From Anaspis maculata (Eukaryota; Arthropoda; Insecta; Coleoptera; Scraptiidae), in NCBI GenBank assembly GCA_949128115.1, contig OX421967.1, positions 19,422,635 to 19,486,634 on the forward strand: a DNA stretch of 64,000 nucleotides, given 5' to 3'. Position numbers and translations under genes: made by a program. The first letter of the stretch is position 1; every line of letters begins with the position of its first letter. The notes under the pieces were generated by a model that was given only the letters and a program-made list of their open reading frames with translations, made no database searches and was not told the DNA's origin. This document shows positions 21,648 through 33,408 of this stretch, piece after piece.

Positions 21648-23535
21648 CAGGGGGTCCCAAAATTAATGCAACAAAATTTACAGAGAGGTAGAAAATTTAA
21701 AAATAAGGGGATTTCCTTGATCAAAATACCCTCGCAAACGTTATAACAGAAATACAGGCCTTCAAAGTTGGTTTTTTCGAATCAGTTTTTTTGCATAACT
21801 TTTGAACCGTTGAACCGATTTCATTCAAATTTGAACCAACGTTCACTAAAATAAATCTCTACTGAACAGTGATAACGCGTTTCATCAAACCTTTTTAGGG
21901 GCGAAGATAATGGAGGTTACCTTTCCCCTTTTTCCCCTATTTTTCAAACCCCTGAATAATGTTGGGAATTATTCCAGTTTTCAGGTTCTACATTCAATTT
22001 AGAGGAAAAAGTTACTTCTACAAAATTTTGACGAGATGCTTCATTTCTGAGATATTTGTGTTTGAAACTTTGGAAAACATCTGGGAATTGCCACTTTTCA
22101 GGCCCAATTTTTTTTTTGAAAAGCTGTATGTTTTTCAGCAAAAATTTTAGTTGAAACACCTAGAAAACTTATTTCAGTTGAGGAATTTTGAATTTTCTTG
22201 AATTTTAATTTTTGAGGCCTTGAAAGTGGTGTTTTCATGATGTTCTCCGAAGTTTCAAACCCAAATATCTCGAAACTAAAGCCTTCAATCAAAATTTTGC
22301 ACGCGTAACTTTTTCCTCTAAATTAAACGTAGAATTCAAAAACGTAATCAAATGGTGGGCTGATGGGTGGGTGAATACATCACATTACATGAAAAAGTTT
22401 TGTACCTAACATCGCTATCAATCACTTTCACGTATGTTCTAGTCGAATTTGTACCAACCTGTTCGAATATTCAATTACGCGCCGGGGATCTTACTCATTT
22501 GACAACCGAACGCAAGCGCACTGTAGTAGGAAAATAGTGTATTTTCAAGATATTTGGGCTTGAAACTTCGGAGAACATCTCGAAAACACCACTTTCTAGG
22601 CCTTAAAAATTAAAATTCAAGAAAACTCAAGATTTCTCAACTGAAATAAGTTTTCTAGTGCCCGATTGCACAAAGGTGGTATCAGATTTTAGTTCGGTAC
22701 TAAACACGGGATCGGGATCAAATTTTTGAAGTGGAATTAAATGCAAACCTAGTTACTTCAAGGGGAGATTATGATGGGAATACAAAATATGGCTCCAAGT
22801 GATTATTTGGATACCAGTACACAGGTGAGACAGCCTTTATTTTGGCTTGTAGAACAAATCTTGCCGGAGCTGTCAGATTTTTTCTTTGTGATGAAAAATA
22901 AGCGACAAGTGCGTGTTACCCCAACTTTTTTTCTGTATACAAATAATCGTAAGGAGCCATATTTTGTATTTCCATCATGTTCTTCTCTTGAAGTAACCGG
23001 ATTTGCATTTTGTTTCACTTTTAAATATTTGATCCGCTGTTTGGTACCGAACTAAAATTTGATACCACGTTTGTGCAATCGGGCGTAGGTGTTTCAAGTT
23101 GATAAACTATCATTTTTGCTAGGAAACATAAAGTTTCACAGAAAAAAAAATTGGGCCCTGAAAAGTGGCGATTTTGAGATGTTTTCCAAAGTTTCAAATT
23201 CAAATATCTTGAAAATGAAGCCTTTATTCGAAACTTTACACAAGTAACTTTTCTTCTTTAAATTGAACGTAGAATTCAAAAATTGCAACCATTTCTAAAA
23301 ATATTCAGAGGGTGAAGAAGAGGGGAAAAAGGGCTTGATACCCCCTTGTATCTTCGCCCCTGGAAATGTTTGATGAAATGCGTTTCCATTGTTCAAGAGA
23401 GACTTATTTTAGTGAACTTTGATTCAAATTTGAATAAAATCAGCTTGACGGTTCAAGAGTTATGCAAAAAAAACTCTTATTTTTCAATTGTCTACCTTCC
23501 TGTAGATTTTGTTGCATCAATTTCGGTACACCCTG
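21648..23535. mobile_element. 1.89-kb CAGGGGG/CAGGGTG foldback element
   Basis: The left end CAGGGGGTCCCAAAATTAAT is inverted at the right (ATTTCGGTACACCCTG). Mirrored inner blocks include the TTTTGAACCGTTGAACCGAT region and TTTAGGGGCGAAGATAA. It interrupts the mosaic repeat between TTTATAT and TTGCATTATC, words contiguous at 52850. A second foldback (22660-23084) is nested near its centre. Confidence 0.85.
22660..23084. mobile_element. 425-bp foldback nested inside 21648-23535
   Basis: GCCCGATTGCACAAAGGTGG at the left is inverted at the right (CCACGTTTGTGCAATCGGGC). A further mirrored block is GGCTCC with its A/T-rich neighbourhood (about 22790 and 22955). The termini differ from the CAGGGTG class, so it belongs to another family. 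Confidence 0.82.
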
Positions 23536-24960
23536 ATTGCATTATCAAGACACTTTCACATAGAATACTTATTAAAATTATTTTCAATGACGTTTGCAAG
23601 GAGGATGCTACGATGAGAAGTCCCGCGATTGAGCCTCACGCCCCTTGAAGGCATATTCACTTGTTTAATTTTTTTTTATGCATGGTTTCGCAAATTTATC
23701 CAGCTCTAAAAAAGTCTACCGGAACTCGTAATGTATAAGTATATTATTGCGTGCTTTCCACCTAGCCCCAAGTTCGGTACACCTGCCATTTACGCATGTG
23801 CGGGTGCCAAACGGTGCTTTCCATCTACGTGTTCCTACTCGGTTCTGTGCCGTTCATTGGCTCACCTAAAATTTTGTGCCGCACCATGGAACATGTGCCG
23901 TCTGGTGGTATATGTACCGTCTAGGTGGAAAGCACCCATTATGTCCCTTTGCTTCAGAGGAAATTTTGCCGGCGACACTTAGGCCGGCACAGACTCTTTG
24001 ATGCTTTGTTCTCGCCGGGGGCGGGGGTCGTAAATAAAAATGTTTTGTGCGCGGATTACACAGGCCAGGACAGGAAGTCCACTGACGATAACGCACAAAA
24101 TTAACACACGATTTTGTTCCAACCGTTATTTCAGTTTGAAAATTTTCGTTTTCAAGCAAAAAGTTGATTCTTCAGGAATCTTGACTTATTCTTGGGTTTT
24201 TATAAAATCCGTTTTACTTAAGTTAAATAACGGTAGGACCCTGATCAGTGATTACTAATTATATCTTGCGTTTATTAATCCTACATGAAAGAACTACACT
24301 ATGAGAGCATATTCACTTGTCCTACCTCGTAAGATCCCACGTTTTCAATGTTCCCTATGAGCGAATTCTGAAAACAGACATCATGTCGCGCCAATAACAT
24401 TCATATATTTACTGAATATTTCAGCAAATATTACGACGTGATTCAAACAGCAGAACGTTGAGGTTGAGAAATGATTTACGTGATTAATGATTATTTATGG
24501 TTTATAGCTTTTGATTATGGTGGGCTGCAGTTGCAGATGCCGATAATCTCTAAATGATGTCCTGCGCTTGAAAAAAAAAACACCATATCATTGTGGCACC
24601 CTGTATTGGCGTTATCTTCCATAAAGTCAAATAAGACATGCTATGCCATAAATTTGCATATCTTCACTACCGACGAAGGTACAATGGAGTGAATCAATAA
24701 AGAAATTGTTTTAAGAAAATATTAGGCCATATGGTTTGCATTTAACTGTGATTGGCTATGCTGTTGCTTCAATTCCCCACAGGATGTTCTGAACTTTCAG
24801 AAAAAATACCACAGCACTGTTACACCCTGTTCCTACACAATGAAAACTCACATCACATTCTATCAAAACCGCGAAGAAAAAGTCCACAATTTGAGGACGA
24901 GAAAACTCAAATCAGACAAACGCACAGTACAAGTAGTATTTTGCACGACTTTCTTATTTC
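23536..24960 (+). repeat. repeat family H, copy 1
   Basis: The blocks GAGGATGCTACGATGA, GCCTCACGCCCCTTGAAGGC, CAGACTCTTTGATGCTTTGT, TAAATAAAAATGTTTTGTG, ATAATCTCTAAATGATGTCC and GTGGCACCCTGTATTGGCG recur in order in the same orientation at 55260-56480, and the first two also at 53267-53390. The two long copies differ mainly by insertions. Nothing in it is recognisably coding. Confidence 0.8.
23751..23935. mobile_element. 185-bp foldback element in family H copy 1
   Basis: GTGCTTTCCACCTAG at the left is inverted at the right (CTAGGTGGAAAGCAC). The interior is partly mirrored. The homologous position of the second family H copy contains an unrelated foldback (55417-55584). Confidence 0.78.
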
Positions 24961-25504
24961 GTTGTAGGTAATCTTTCCTGGAATATAAGTTTACTTTGCT
25001 CCAGGAACTCACCTGCTCTGGCCCCTCAAAGTTACGTATTTTTTGGGATTCAAATAAGTTATACCCTATTTTGTTCGCAAACTTCAAGTCATGAGTGCCA
25101 GCTTAATTATTGCATTGCGGCTTTGCATGCAACTTTCACAAAATGATCGTCAAGGGAAGTACTTCAGTTTGACTTATGTGATCAGGCTGAAAACAAATGC
25201 TGAAACATTGAATACTTATTATTATTATAGTGTGAGCGGTACGCAAAAGCATATACCACCGCTTTTTGAAGTGGAGTAACGAGATTTTGCATGGGGGTAC
25301 TTTATACCGAAACAAGCGATTTGACCTGCAGCACTCAATATTTTGTCCCTTAGGGGGCCAATGTGGGCCCTCCAAATTTTCAAGATTCAAGAACTTTCAC
25401 AAAATGATAATTGAGTATTGTCATTGTTAGTGTCATAACACTAAAAATGACACTTTATCACACATTCAAAGTCACCGAAAATCACAGCATTGCAAAATTT
25501 TCTA
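24961..25504. other. no gene recognised
   Basis: About 540 bp between family H and the next foldback. There are short open frames only, and a (TTA)n-like stretch near 25210. Confidence 0.4.
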
Positions 25505-26439
25505 CAGGGTGATAAAAAAAAACAACTATGAACCAAAAGAGGTAGAATCATGGAAATCACCACGTACACTCAAAAAAATGTTGATCATGATATTGATTAA
25601 CAGTGATTATTGAATATGAATTCGTTGCGACAATGATAAAGATTATTGTGGTAATGAACTTTCTGTACTTGTTTGATAGCTCTGTTTATTGTCATAATAA
25701 CTGAGCATTTATTGTGAGAAAGAAATGGCCTATATTGACTATAGTGACAGAAAATTCGTCAAAACAACGATTCGTTTCGTATATGTCATAAACATATTCA
25801 TTCTCGCAATGAATGCATTTTCCTTAAATCCAGGCAAGTCAAACAATGACTTATTTTGTTGTTGTAACGAACGTGTTTATTATCATAGTAATACGTTAAT
25901 TGAAATAATGAACAAAATTATTCAATATAATCAAAATACTTTACTTCAGCTTGATGAACTGTGATTATTATGCTAGCGAATGAATTCATCAATCAATAAA
26001 TGCGTTCATAGCAATAGTTGAATAGGATTGTAGTAGCAGGAACAGCGGTAGCTAGAACAATTAACGCGTTCGTTGATATTACGAATAATTACTTCGGATC
26101 GTCAGCGGGTACAATGCAGTTGCGCAATCTGTGTCAATTTCTTCCTTTTTGATTTCGACTTCACGGAGAGAACAACGCAACAACGTCATCGAGCTGTGGA
26201 AGAAGGTAAGGTTGAGTATTTTATGAGGGAGTAATCACTATTTGAAGCCTTTTTACAGTTTCTTTGCAAATTGTATTGTTGAATAGAAATTATTCATAAT
26301 TATTGAATAAGTGTAATGTAAGGGTTTGATATAGGCCCTATTATTCTTTAAACGGGGAACAGGTTTACATGTTGTGTAGTTGCTAGGAAAGGGCCAAACA
26401 TAGCCCCTGTTTTGTTATATTTTTTCGACTGAATAAAAG

Positions 26440-26475
26440 TAGGTAGGTGGTAGGTGGGTAGGTAGGTAGTTAGGT
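26440..26475. repeat. (TAGG)n-rich microsatellite
   Basis: An imperfect GTAGGTAGGTGGTAGG-type tract of about 36 bp. Confidence 0.85.
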
Positions 26476-26595
26476 ACTCATATTGCTATCGAAATATCAA
26501 CAGACACAATTATGGACGAATAATCTCAGAAAAGCTGCATACCAGCTGGGTGCTGGGTGCCGCGCATGCGTGAGCCAACCAGCTCCTCGTGATTG

Positions 26596-26832
26596 CCAGC
26601 TTGACTGTGGAGACTGTGGGAAAGACTGTTAAGACTGTAGAGACTGTCGGCAAGACTGTAGAGACTGTGAGTAAGACTGTGGTGACTGTCAGCTTGACTG
26701 TGGGGACTGTGAGCATGACTGTCGGGACTGTGATCATGACTGTCGGGACTGTCAGGACTGTCAGCTTGACTGTGGTGACTGTGGGCAAGACTGTGGAGAC
26801 TGTGGTGACTGACAGTCATGACTGTCAGAAAT
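26596..26832. repeat. GACTGT minisatellite, period 9/12 (21) bp
   Basis: GACTGT recurs every 9 or 12 bases, giving a 21-bp higher unit of the form GACTGTGG(A/T) GACTGTG(A/G)NNAA. All spacings are multiples of three, so long frames stay open on both strands as threonine-valine or histidine-serine repeats. No conserved start or flanking domain supports translation. Confidence 0.9.
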
Positions 26833-26912
26833 TTGTACACGGACTGTCGATGGTGGTTGACCCCTCGACCTATCCCGTCGGAAACTTTTGGACCCAGTGC
26901 GCACGCAATATA

Positions 26913-27547
26913 ACTATATTCAAAATTGAGGTTGGCAAGTCTGACGGGCATCGGTGTATATCATCTACTGTCAGTGTCAATTGTCTAGTTTCACATTCGT
27001 CATTGCGCTGTTGCAATGCATTATGGAACACTTGAAAACCATAGTGAAAACTAGTAATAACTAAAATTATCAATAATTATGGCTATATGGTAGGCAGAAT
27101 AAAATGTATGACACTCATCAGTTAAAACTGAAAATTAACCTCAAAAATGGCTTCCCATAACTTTGGCCAACGCCAACGGCCAACGCCAACTGCCTGCTGC
27201 CGTTTTCCCGGAGCTGCGTTACAATTGTAGGTTCGAAGTTACAATTGTAAGTTCGAAGTTACAATTGTTATCTCGAAGTTACAATTGTAGGTTCGAAGTT
27301 ACAATGTAAGTTCGAACCTACAATTGTAACTTCGAAGTTACAATTGTAATTTCGAAGTTACAATTGTAGGTTCGAAGTTACAATGTAAGTTCGAAGTTAC
27401 AATGTAAGTTCGAAGTTACAATGTAAGTTCGAAGTTACAATTGTATGTTCGAAGTTACAATTGTAACTTGTAAGTTGAAATTGCAATGATCAAGCTCAAT
27501 TTGCTTTAACTTTGTTAAATTATTGTTGGCCCTTCTACGCCTTCGTA
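26913..27547. repeat. repeat family A, copy 2, with internal minisatellite
   Basis: Same structure and orientation as 1680-2309. The first 300 bp are almost identical, including the ATGCATTATGGAACACTTG block. The 20-bp palindromic-word minisatellite (27219-27470) differs in copy number and includes one inverted unit near 27315. The tail ends CTTCTACGCCTTCGTA. Confidence 0.88.
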
Positions 27548-27874
27548 TATTGTCTCATTTGAATTTTTTTTTTCAAAATGTGTATCTGAAAGAAAGTGAA
27601 AGATAATTAAAGTGTAACTTCAACCTTTTTGGCTTTAGAGCACATTTTTCCTTTTGTTACTTTGTCTGGTCCTTTAGTATGTCTTTAACAATGACTACAA
27701 ACTATTGTAATCTATCAAAAAAATACACTAGCTGCATATTTGCAAAAACCCTATTTCAACAATGTTTTTATTATATAGCTATCTACCTCTTCTTAACTTT
27801 AATAATATCCTGCATCTATTTATAAATGGAATATATGGATAAATAAATAATGATAAATGAATAAATCTTGTTAT
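27548..27874. other. no gene recognised
   Basis: A/T-rich spacer of about 330 bp with no open frame of note. Confidence 0.4.
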
Positions 27875-28052
27875 TTTTTTTCTACTCATCGGCTTTTTCC
27901 CGCCATAGGAGTTTGCCCGTTTATTTATCAGTTATACAAACTCAGAAAAGTGCAAATTTCGGACAACACAACACCCAGACTTTTCACCGAAAATCGAACC
28001 CGGGACTTCCGCGTCGAAGGCAGCCACTCGACCGCCTGCGCCACGGGGCTGA
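27875..28052 (-). mobile_element. tRNA-derived SINE
   Basis: On the minus strand the element begins CCCCGTGGCGCAGGCGG, a good RNA polymerase III box A. It continues through a stem-like CTGCCTTCGACGCGGAAG to CCCGGGTTCGATTTTCGG, a box B (GGTTCGA). The spacing is tRNA-like (class II). A tRNA-unrelated body of about 90 bp ends in AGAAAAAAAATAACAAG, an A-rich tail. It is a SINE head and not a tRNA gene, since no acceptor stem closes after box B. Confidence 0.75.
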
Positions 28053-28256
28053 TTTTTCGCCTGCGTAAGCCGCCCACACTAGCATTATGACTTTCAGCCA
28101 GCTACTAATGATTTACCGATTCAATAGTAGGCTCCGATGAAAGTAAGTAGTCGAAAACCGTAGAACATTGAAGTGCTTTTGCACGGTTCAAAATAAGGGG
28201 GTTCAACTTTGGAGCCGATACAATATATTAGGCTCACTAATAATTATTGGCCACGT

Positions 28257-28383
28257 TTCACGAGGCTTAGCACTGATGCTAACAACAATTTGTCAAGAAT
28301 GAATTTGTCATTTGATTGAAAGTAGATGAAAATTTCAACAAATTTAACATTGTTGTTAGCATCAGTGCTAAGCCTCGCGTGAA
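28257..28383. mobile_element. 127-bp hairpin element
   Basis: TTCACGAGGCTTAGCACTGA is inverted at 28383 with one or two differences. The arms are about 40 bp around an A/T-rich loop. Confidence 0.82.
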
Positions 28384-28400
28384 TAAGGTCATTACCATTT

Positions 28401-28953
28401 AAGGGGTTTCTGATGCGACTAAAAAAGTTGTTGACGGGAATCGGTTTTATTTTATTTTTTTCGCCAAGTAGAAACTCTTCCAAAAAGAAAATGTACGGGC
28501 ATTGCTATCAAATTTTGGGAATTTCCAAAAAAATTGAAAAATTTTCATTTTGATTTTTGAAAATTCAAAAACCAGATAACATCGACAATGCATCTTTTCT
28601 CAAGGGAGTTGCATGCCAAATTTGGACTTTTTATTTTCAAAAAAGTGGTGCCAAAAATGATTTCTCGTAGACATGAAAAAGTGAATTGGTAGAAATCATT
28701 TTGGTACCTTTTTTTGACAATAAAAAGTTCAAATTTGACATGCGACTTCCTTGAAGAAAGATACATTGTCGATGCTATCTGGTTTATAAATTTTCAAAAA
28801 TCAAAATTGAAAATTTTCAAAATTAATTGGAAATTTCAAAAATTTGATAGCAATGCCCGTACATTTTCTTTTTGGAAGATTTTCTACTCAACGAAAAAAA
28901 TTAAATAAAACCGATTCCCATCAACAATTTTTTTGTCGCATCAGAAACCCCTC
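28401..28953. mobile_element. 553-bp foldback element
   Basis: AAGGGGTTTCTGATGCGACT is inverted at 28953. The arms (about 250 bp) share GTTGACGGGAATCGGTTTT, AATGTACGGGCATTGCTATC and further blocks to the centre near 28680. It lies 17 bp from the preceding hairpin. Confidence 0.85.
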
Positions 28954-29001
28954 AATGAAACAATGTACATGGTTGACTCTTACAATTAATATACCGCTCA
29001 T

Positions 29002-29091
29002 TGTTAGAATGAACGATATTCATCGTGAGAATGAACGATATTTATTGTGAGAATTAACGATATTCATTGTGAGAATGAACGACATTCATTG
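29002..29091. repeat. 22-bp tandem repeat, four units
   Basis: The unit is AGAATGAACGATATTCATTG plus TG, four times with single-base differences. ATATT and ACGATATTCAT give each unit partial dyad symmetry. Confidence 0.85.
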
Positions 29092-29458
29092 GACACATTA
29101 AATTCAATCATTGGAATAAAGTAACCCACCCGTTGACGCCATGAATGATGTTATTAATATGAAAGAATTGCATTTGTTGATCAGTTGAACTGTGTTACTG
29201 ATATCAATGAACGGTCATTATTGGATTGACAATTGGAATATTAACATTGATGAATATTTTTTCCATAATGTTGATGAACAGACTACATTAATCGATAACA
29301 CGATATGATTGATCGATGAACAATGCTTCGTTGGCTCAATGAAACTGTTAACTGGACAAATTTTAATCATCACGTTTGTTGTCTCAATCAATATTTTTAT
29401 TATTTTTACGTACCTTTTTGGTTGAGTGTAGATTCAGAATTCATTGTATACATATTAA

Positions 29459-30154
29459 GATAAAATAAACAGCACCTGAATTTCTTCAGCCGTTCATGAA
29501 ATATCTTGAAATTAGTGGTCGATTTCATGGAGAATGAAATTTTTAATAAAGTAGTGAGTTTTCAAGATATTTTGCTGAAATGTGATATTTCCGCAAAAAG
29601 TGTTGTCAAGAATGAAATGCGATGTATTGCCACCGTCTCCGCCTACTATTTTTGAAAATGTTAACAGACAACTGTTTTTCTCTGATGGCCGCCATTTTGA
29701 ATTCGCCCGTTATCAGTGTTCAGTGTTCCCAGACACTGCTCGGCTGTCTTCCAGCGGTCCTTCAGCTATAGCTCTGTCAAGGTTTTCAATTCATTACCGC
29801 TTAGTATTTGTCATTGTTCCTCGTTTTACAGTTTTAAAAAAGCTATAAAACAATTCATTTTGGAGAAAAGAGGGTGTTCAGTAGTCCAGTGAAATACAGG
29901 TATTTATTTTGTGTTCCAAAGTTATATTGTTCATTTCATTTTATTTCCTTTTGTTAACTTTTGATTTTGAATTATTTTTACTTCGAATTTCTATTTGACT
30001 TCTATTTGTTGACTTATTGTTTAATGCTATTTTTATTATCGAAAAATCTCTTAAGTTAGTAGATTTAGTATTCAGCGGTTAGTTGAGTAGCCATGCTAGA
30101 CCTCGCCGCTGGTACACAGTATATTTTTGGTATTGTAGTGTGTATGAATAAAGA

Positions 30155-30187
<33 letters not shown>

Positions 30188-30804
30188 CAAATAAATGTGA
30201 AATTAAGTCGTACTAGCAATAATGGCCGCATAGCCAATAATCAAAGCACAAAAAGTAACATTTCCAGGGAATAAATTTTTTTAATTGACCGTGAGGGAAT
30301 GTTGCTTCTAGAAACAATTTTTGTGAATTTTCTGTGTTCAAAATTGAAAATGGTGACTGGTGATCCACGTTCGGGTAGATTTCTCAAACAAAAAATTTCA
30401 CTTGCCATTCAACGTGGAAATGCTGCTAGCATATTGGGCACCTTGCGCTCAATTTCATTCCAAAAAATGGAAGAAATATTTTATATTGTTACATAAATGT
30501 TTTTATTTATTTATACTTCTTTTTTTTACTACTATATTATCTTTGTAAAATTTACCTATTAATAAATGTTTTACATTTTTAGAAAAAAAACTGTTGAGTG
30601 TTGATATTTTCGAAAATGATAGGCAGCAACACATCGCATTTAATTCTTAGCATGCCTATTCGCGTATAAATATCGAATATCATCCGAGTATCTCGAAAAA
30701 TCACTAATTTATTCAAACATTTTAGTCTTCATAAAACCGACTACTAATTTCAAGATATGCTAAAAACGGGTAAGGAAATTCAAATGCTGTTTGTTTTGTT
30801 TTAT
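29459..30804. mobile_element. 1.35-kb foldback inserted into the host foldback 25505-32370
   Basis: The left end ATAAAATAAACAGCACCTGA and following ATCTTGAAATTAGTGGTCGA are inverted at the right end. The host sequence on both sides (GATTCAGAATTC.. and ..AAGCCAGGCGG) is continuous in the opposite arm of the host. The interior carries a retrotransposon-like 3' end at 29870-30187. Confidence 0.7.
29870..30187 (+). mobile_element. non-LTR retrotransposon-like 3' end with (ATT)n tail
   Basis: A T-rich 3'-UTR-like stretch ends GTATGAATAAAGACATTATT followed by about ten ATT units. An AATAAA-containing end with an ATT microsatellite tail is seen also at 53221-53266, where reverse transcriptase C-terminal coding precedes it. 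No coding part is recognisable here, so it is a severely 5'-truncated copy or an unrelated 3' end. Confidence 0.5.
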
Positions 30805-32290
30805 AAGCCAGGCGGTATGTCGGTAAAATCACTACAATCTGGAAAAAACTCCGACCAAAGCTTTTATGGTGTCGAGTTGTGCTGATTCCTCCACATCTGC
30901 GCGAAGGTAAAGGATGCCTCAAAAGTGCAAAAAGACCTGTTAAACCTTCGTACTTTTTCGCAATATTTGCTTAAATGCAAACGTACAACTCTTACGCAAA
31001 CATTGGAAGCATCTGTCATCATCTCTGTGCCAGTCTTACTGTTGAAAAAAAAAAGATTTCTTTGTGCGGATCAGATAAATCACATTTTATTGTTTTTCCA
31101 CACAAGAAAACGATGGAGCAACATGTATTTTGGATGTTTTCTAATGCCTTGTACTCACTGAGCCCATCTATGACATTAAAATTTCAATAACAGCATTTTT
31201 GAAGATGTTGCCAGCAAAAAAATTAATAATTTTCACCCGCCTGTTCAGCAGCAATTTTTTCAATTTTACCAAACACCGTTTGCAAAAATTTTATAAGGAA
31301 TGGAAAGCTCAAACTCTTCTCTAACGATATCGTGCCTGGCTTAACCGCGGCACGCATTTGAAAGTCTAAAAAAACTATTTTTTTTTCGAGAGGTCCTGTT
31401 TCACCCGTGTGCAGCCGTGCCTACTTGACATAGACCGGACTGATTACACGAGCTTGGAAATGTACTCTTTTCCAGCTTTAAAACGCGACCATTATTATTG
31501 CGACTTTGTACATTGATTTATGAAGAAATCATACATCATTTTATTATTGATGGTCGTGTTTTAAAGCTGGAAGAGAGTACATTTCCAAGCTTGTGTAATC
31601 AGTCCGGTCTATGTCAAGTAGGCATGGCCGCACGCGGGTAAAATAGAACCGCTCGAAAGAAATCAATTTCCTTCACTCCCAAAAAGCGTGCCGCGGTTAA
31701 GCCAGATTTAATATCATTAGAAAACAGTTCCCGCTTGTCATTTCCTATGAAATTTTCGAGAACGGTGTTTGGTAAAATTGAAAAAACTCCTGCTGAACAG
31801 ACGGGTGAAAATTATTCTCTTCTTAGCGGGCAACATCTTCCAAAATGCTGTTATTGAATTTTTAACGCCATAAATGGGCTCAGTGAGTACAAGTTATTAG
31901 GAAACATTCAAAATACATGTTGCTCCATCGTTTTCTTGTGTGGAAAAACAATTAAATGTGATTTATCTGACCCGCACAAAGAAATCTTTTTTTTCAACAG
32001 TAAGACTGGCACAGAGATGATGACAAATGCTTCCAATGTTTGCGTTAGAGTTGTACGTTTGCATTGAGGCGAATAAAATGAAAAAGTACTGGGGTTTCAC
32101 AAGTCTTTTTGCACCTTCAAGACATCTTTTACCTTTGGGCAGATGTGGAGGAATTAGCACAACTCGTTTTTGGGCGGAAACTCAGTGGTAGATACCTACT
32201 GACCTTACGAAGAGTTTGACACCATAAAAGCTTTGGTCGGAATTTTTTCCATCCAGAATGACCTACCGCCTGGCCTATTATCCTCATAAG
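30805..32290. mobile_element. core palindrome of the host foldback 25505-32370
   Basis: GCCAGGCGGTATGTCGG at the left is inverted at about 32280. Mirrored inner blocks include ACCAAAGCTTTTATGGTGTC, TGCGTAAGAGTTGTACGTTTGC-type sequence, AAAACGATGGAGCAACATG and GTCAAGTAGGCA. The centre lies near 31520. The arms are about 90% similar and show no intact gene. Confidence 0.85.
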
Positions 32291-32370
32291 CGATAAATTT
32301 TGAATCTACGTGATAATTTTCATGATTCCATTTCTTTTGGTTCATTAGTTGATTCTTTTTTATCACCCTG

Positions 32371-32503
32371 TAGATGACATATGAAGAGGTGAATTATTTT
32401 GGTCCTTGAGCAAAATCGTCCCTTGAGGTCTTGGGTATCACTCTGCAAAGCCGCTTGCTTTCACAATTGAATGCAATTTATTTTGCGTGCCGCTTCCACT
32501 ATA
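32371..32503. other. short spacer between foldbacks
   Basis: No feature seen, except that it brings the end of one foldback and the start of the next within 135 bp. Confidence 0.4.
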
Positions 32504-33380
32504 CAGGTGTCCCGAAATTAATGCAACAAAATTCAGAGGGAGGTAGGAAATTGAAAAATAAAGGTACTTCCTTAATAAAAATACCCTCGCAAACGTTATA
32601 GCGGAGATACAGTCCTTCAAAGTTGGTTTTTTAAATCAGTATTTTTTGCATAACTTTTGAACCTTTGAACCGATTTCATTCAAATTTCAACCAACGTTTA
32701 CCGAAACAGGTCTCTATTGAATAGTGATAACGCATTTCATCAAACATTTTTAGGGGCAAAAATAATAGGGGGTACCTTCCCCCTTTTCCCCCTATTTTTC
32801 ACGCCCCTAGATAATTTTGGAAAAGGTTTCAGTTTTCGGGTTTTACGTTTAATTTAAAGAAAAAAGTTACTCTTGCAAAATTTTGACTAGACGCTTCATT
32901 TCCGAGATATTTGTGTTTTAAACTTTGGAAAACATCTCAAAATCGCCACTTTTCAGGGCCCAAATTTTTTTCCCTGAAAAGCTTCATGTTTTCCAGCAAA
33001 AATGGAAGTTTATTAACTTCAAACACCTAGGAAACTTATTTCATTCAAGGAATCTTGAGTTTTCTTGGATTTTAATTTTTAAAGCCTTGAAAGTGGTGTT
33101 TTCGAGATGTTCTCCAAAGTTTCTTACCCAAATATCTCGGAAATGAAGCCTTCAATCAAAATTTTGCAGGAGTAACTTTTTTCTCTAAATTGAACGTAAA
33201 ATTCAAAAATTGCTTTTTGAAATTGCTATTGCTTGAATAGAGATCTATTCAAGTAAACTTTGGTTTGAATTTTAATGAAATTGGCTTGACGGTTCAAAAG
33301 TTATGCCAAAAAAACTGTTTGAAAAAACCAACTTTGAAGACCTCTATCTCCGTTATCACGTTTGCGAGAGTATTTTCATT
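32504..33380. mobile_element. foldback of the 21648 family, right end truncated
   Basis: CAGGTGTCCCGAAATTAATG starts it, preceded by TA. The arms fold around about 32950, with inner blocks like 21648-23535 (TTTTGAACCTTTGAACCGAT, GATGTTCTCCAAAGTTTC). The right arm stops at about 33380 before a closing CACCTG, where family B begins, so the terminal 60 bp or so are missing. Confidence 0.75.
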
Positions 33381-33408
33381 GTAGTGGTGGCACTAGGTGG
33401 ATGAATTT

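Larger units (their letters stand above)
25567..29428. mobile_element. 3.86-kb inserted element with CACTCAA termini at a TA site
   Basis: It starts CACTCAAAAAAATG and ends with TTTTTGGTTGAGTG, flanked on both sides by TA. The undisturbed target is visible in the opposite arm of the host foldback. It contains a possible splice donor (GGAAGAAG|GTAAGG at 26206), a minisatellite, family A copy 2, a SINE and two hairpins, but no transposase that I can recognise. The terminal inverted repeat is short and imperfect. Confidence 0.65.
25505..32370. mobile_element. CAGGGTG foldback element split by two insertions
   Basis: The left end CAGGGTGATAAAAAAAAACA is matched by the inverse at 32370 (TTTTTTATCACCCTG), both next to TA. 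The mirrored inner sequence AATCATGGAAATCACCACGTA is interrupted at 25566, continues at 29429 (TAGATTCAGAATTC) and is interrupted again at about 29459-30804. It resumes as the palindrome 30805-32290. Removing both insertions leaves an element of about 1.66 kb. The right arm retains the uninterrupted sequence CACGTAGATTCAAAATTT in inverse at about 32310-32330. Confidence 0.82.

Noticed and set aside
26526..27035. Frames of 141 and 148 codons over the GACTGT minisatellite
   Set aside because: Produced by repeat spacing in multiples of three; no supporting start, domain or splice sites.
27965..28052. tRNA gene candidate
   Set aside because: A and B boxes are present, but the sequence continues into a SINE body with an A-rich tail and has no closing acceptor stem.
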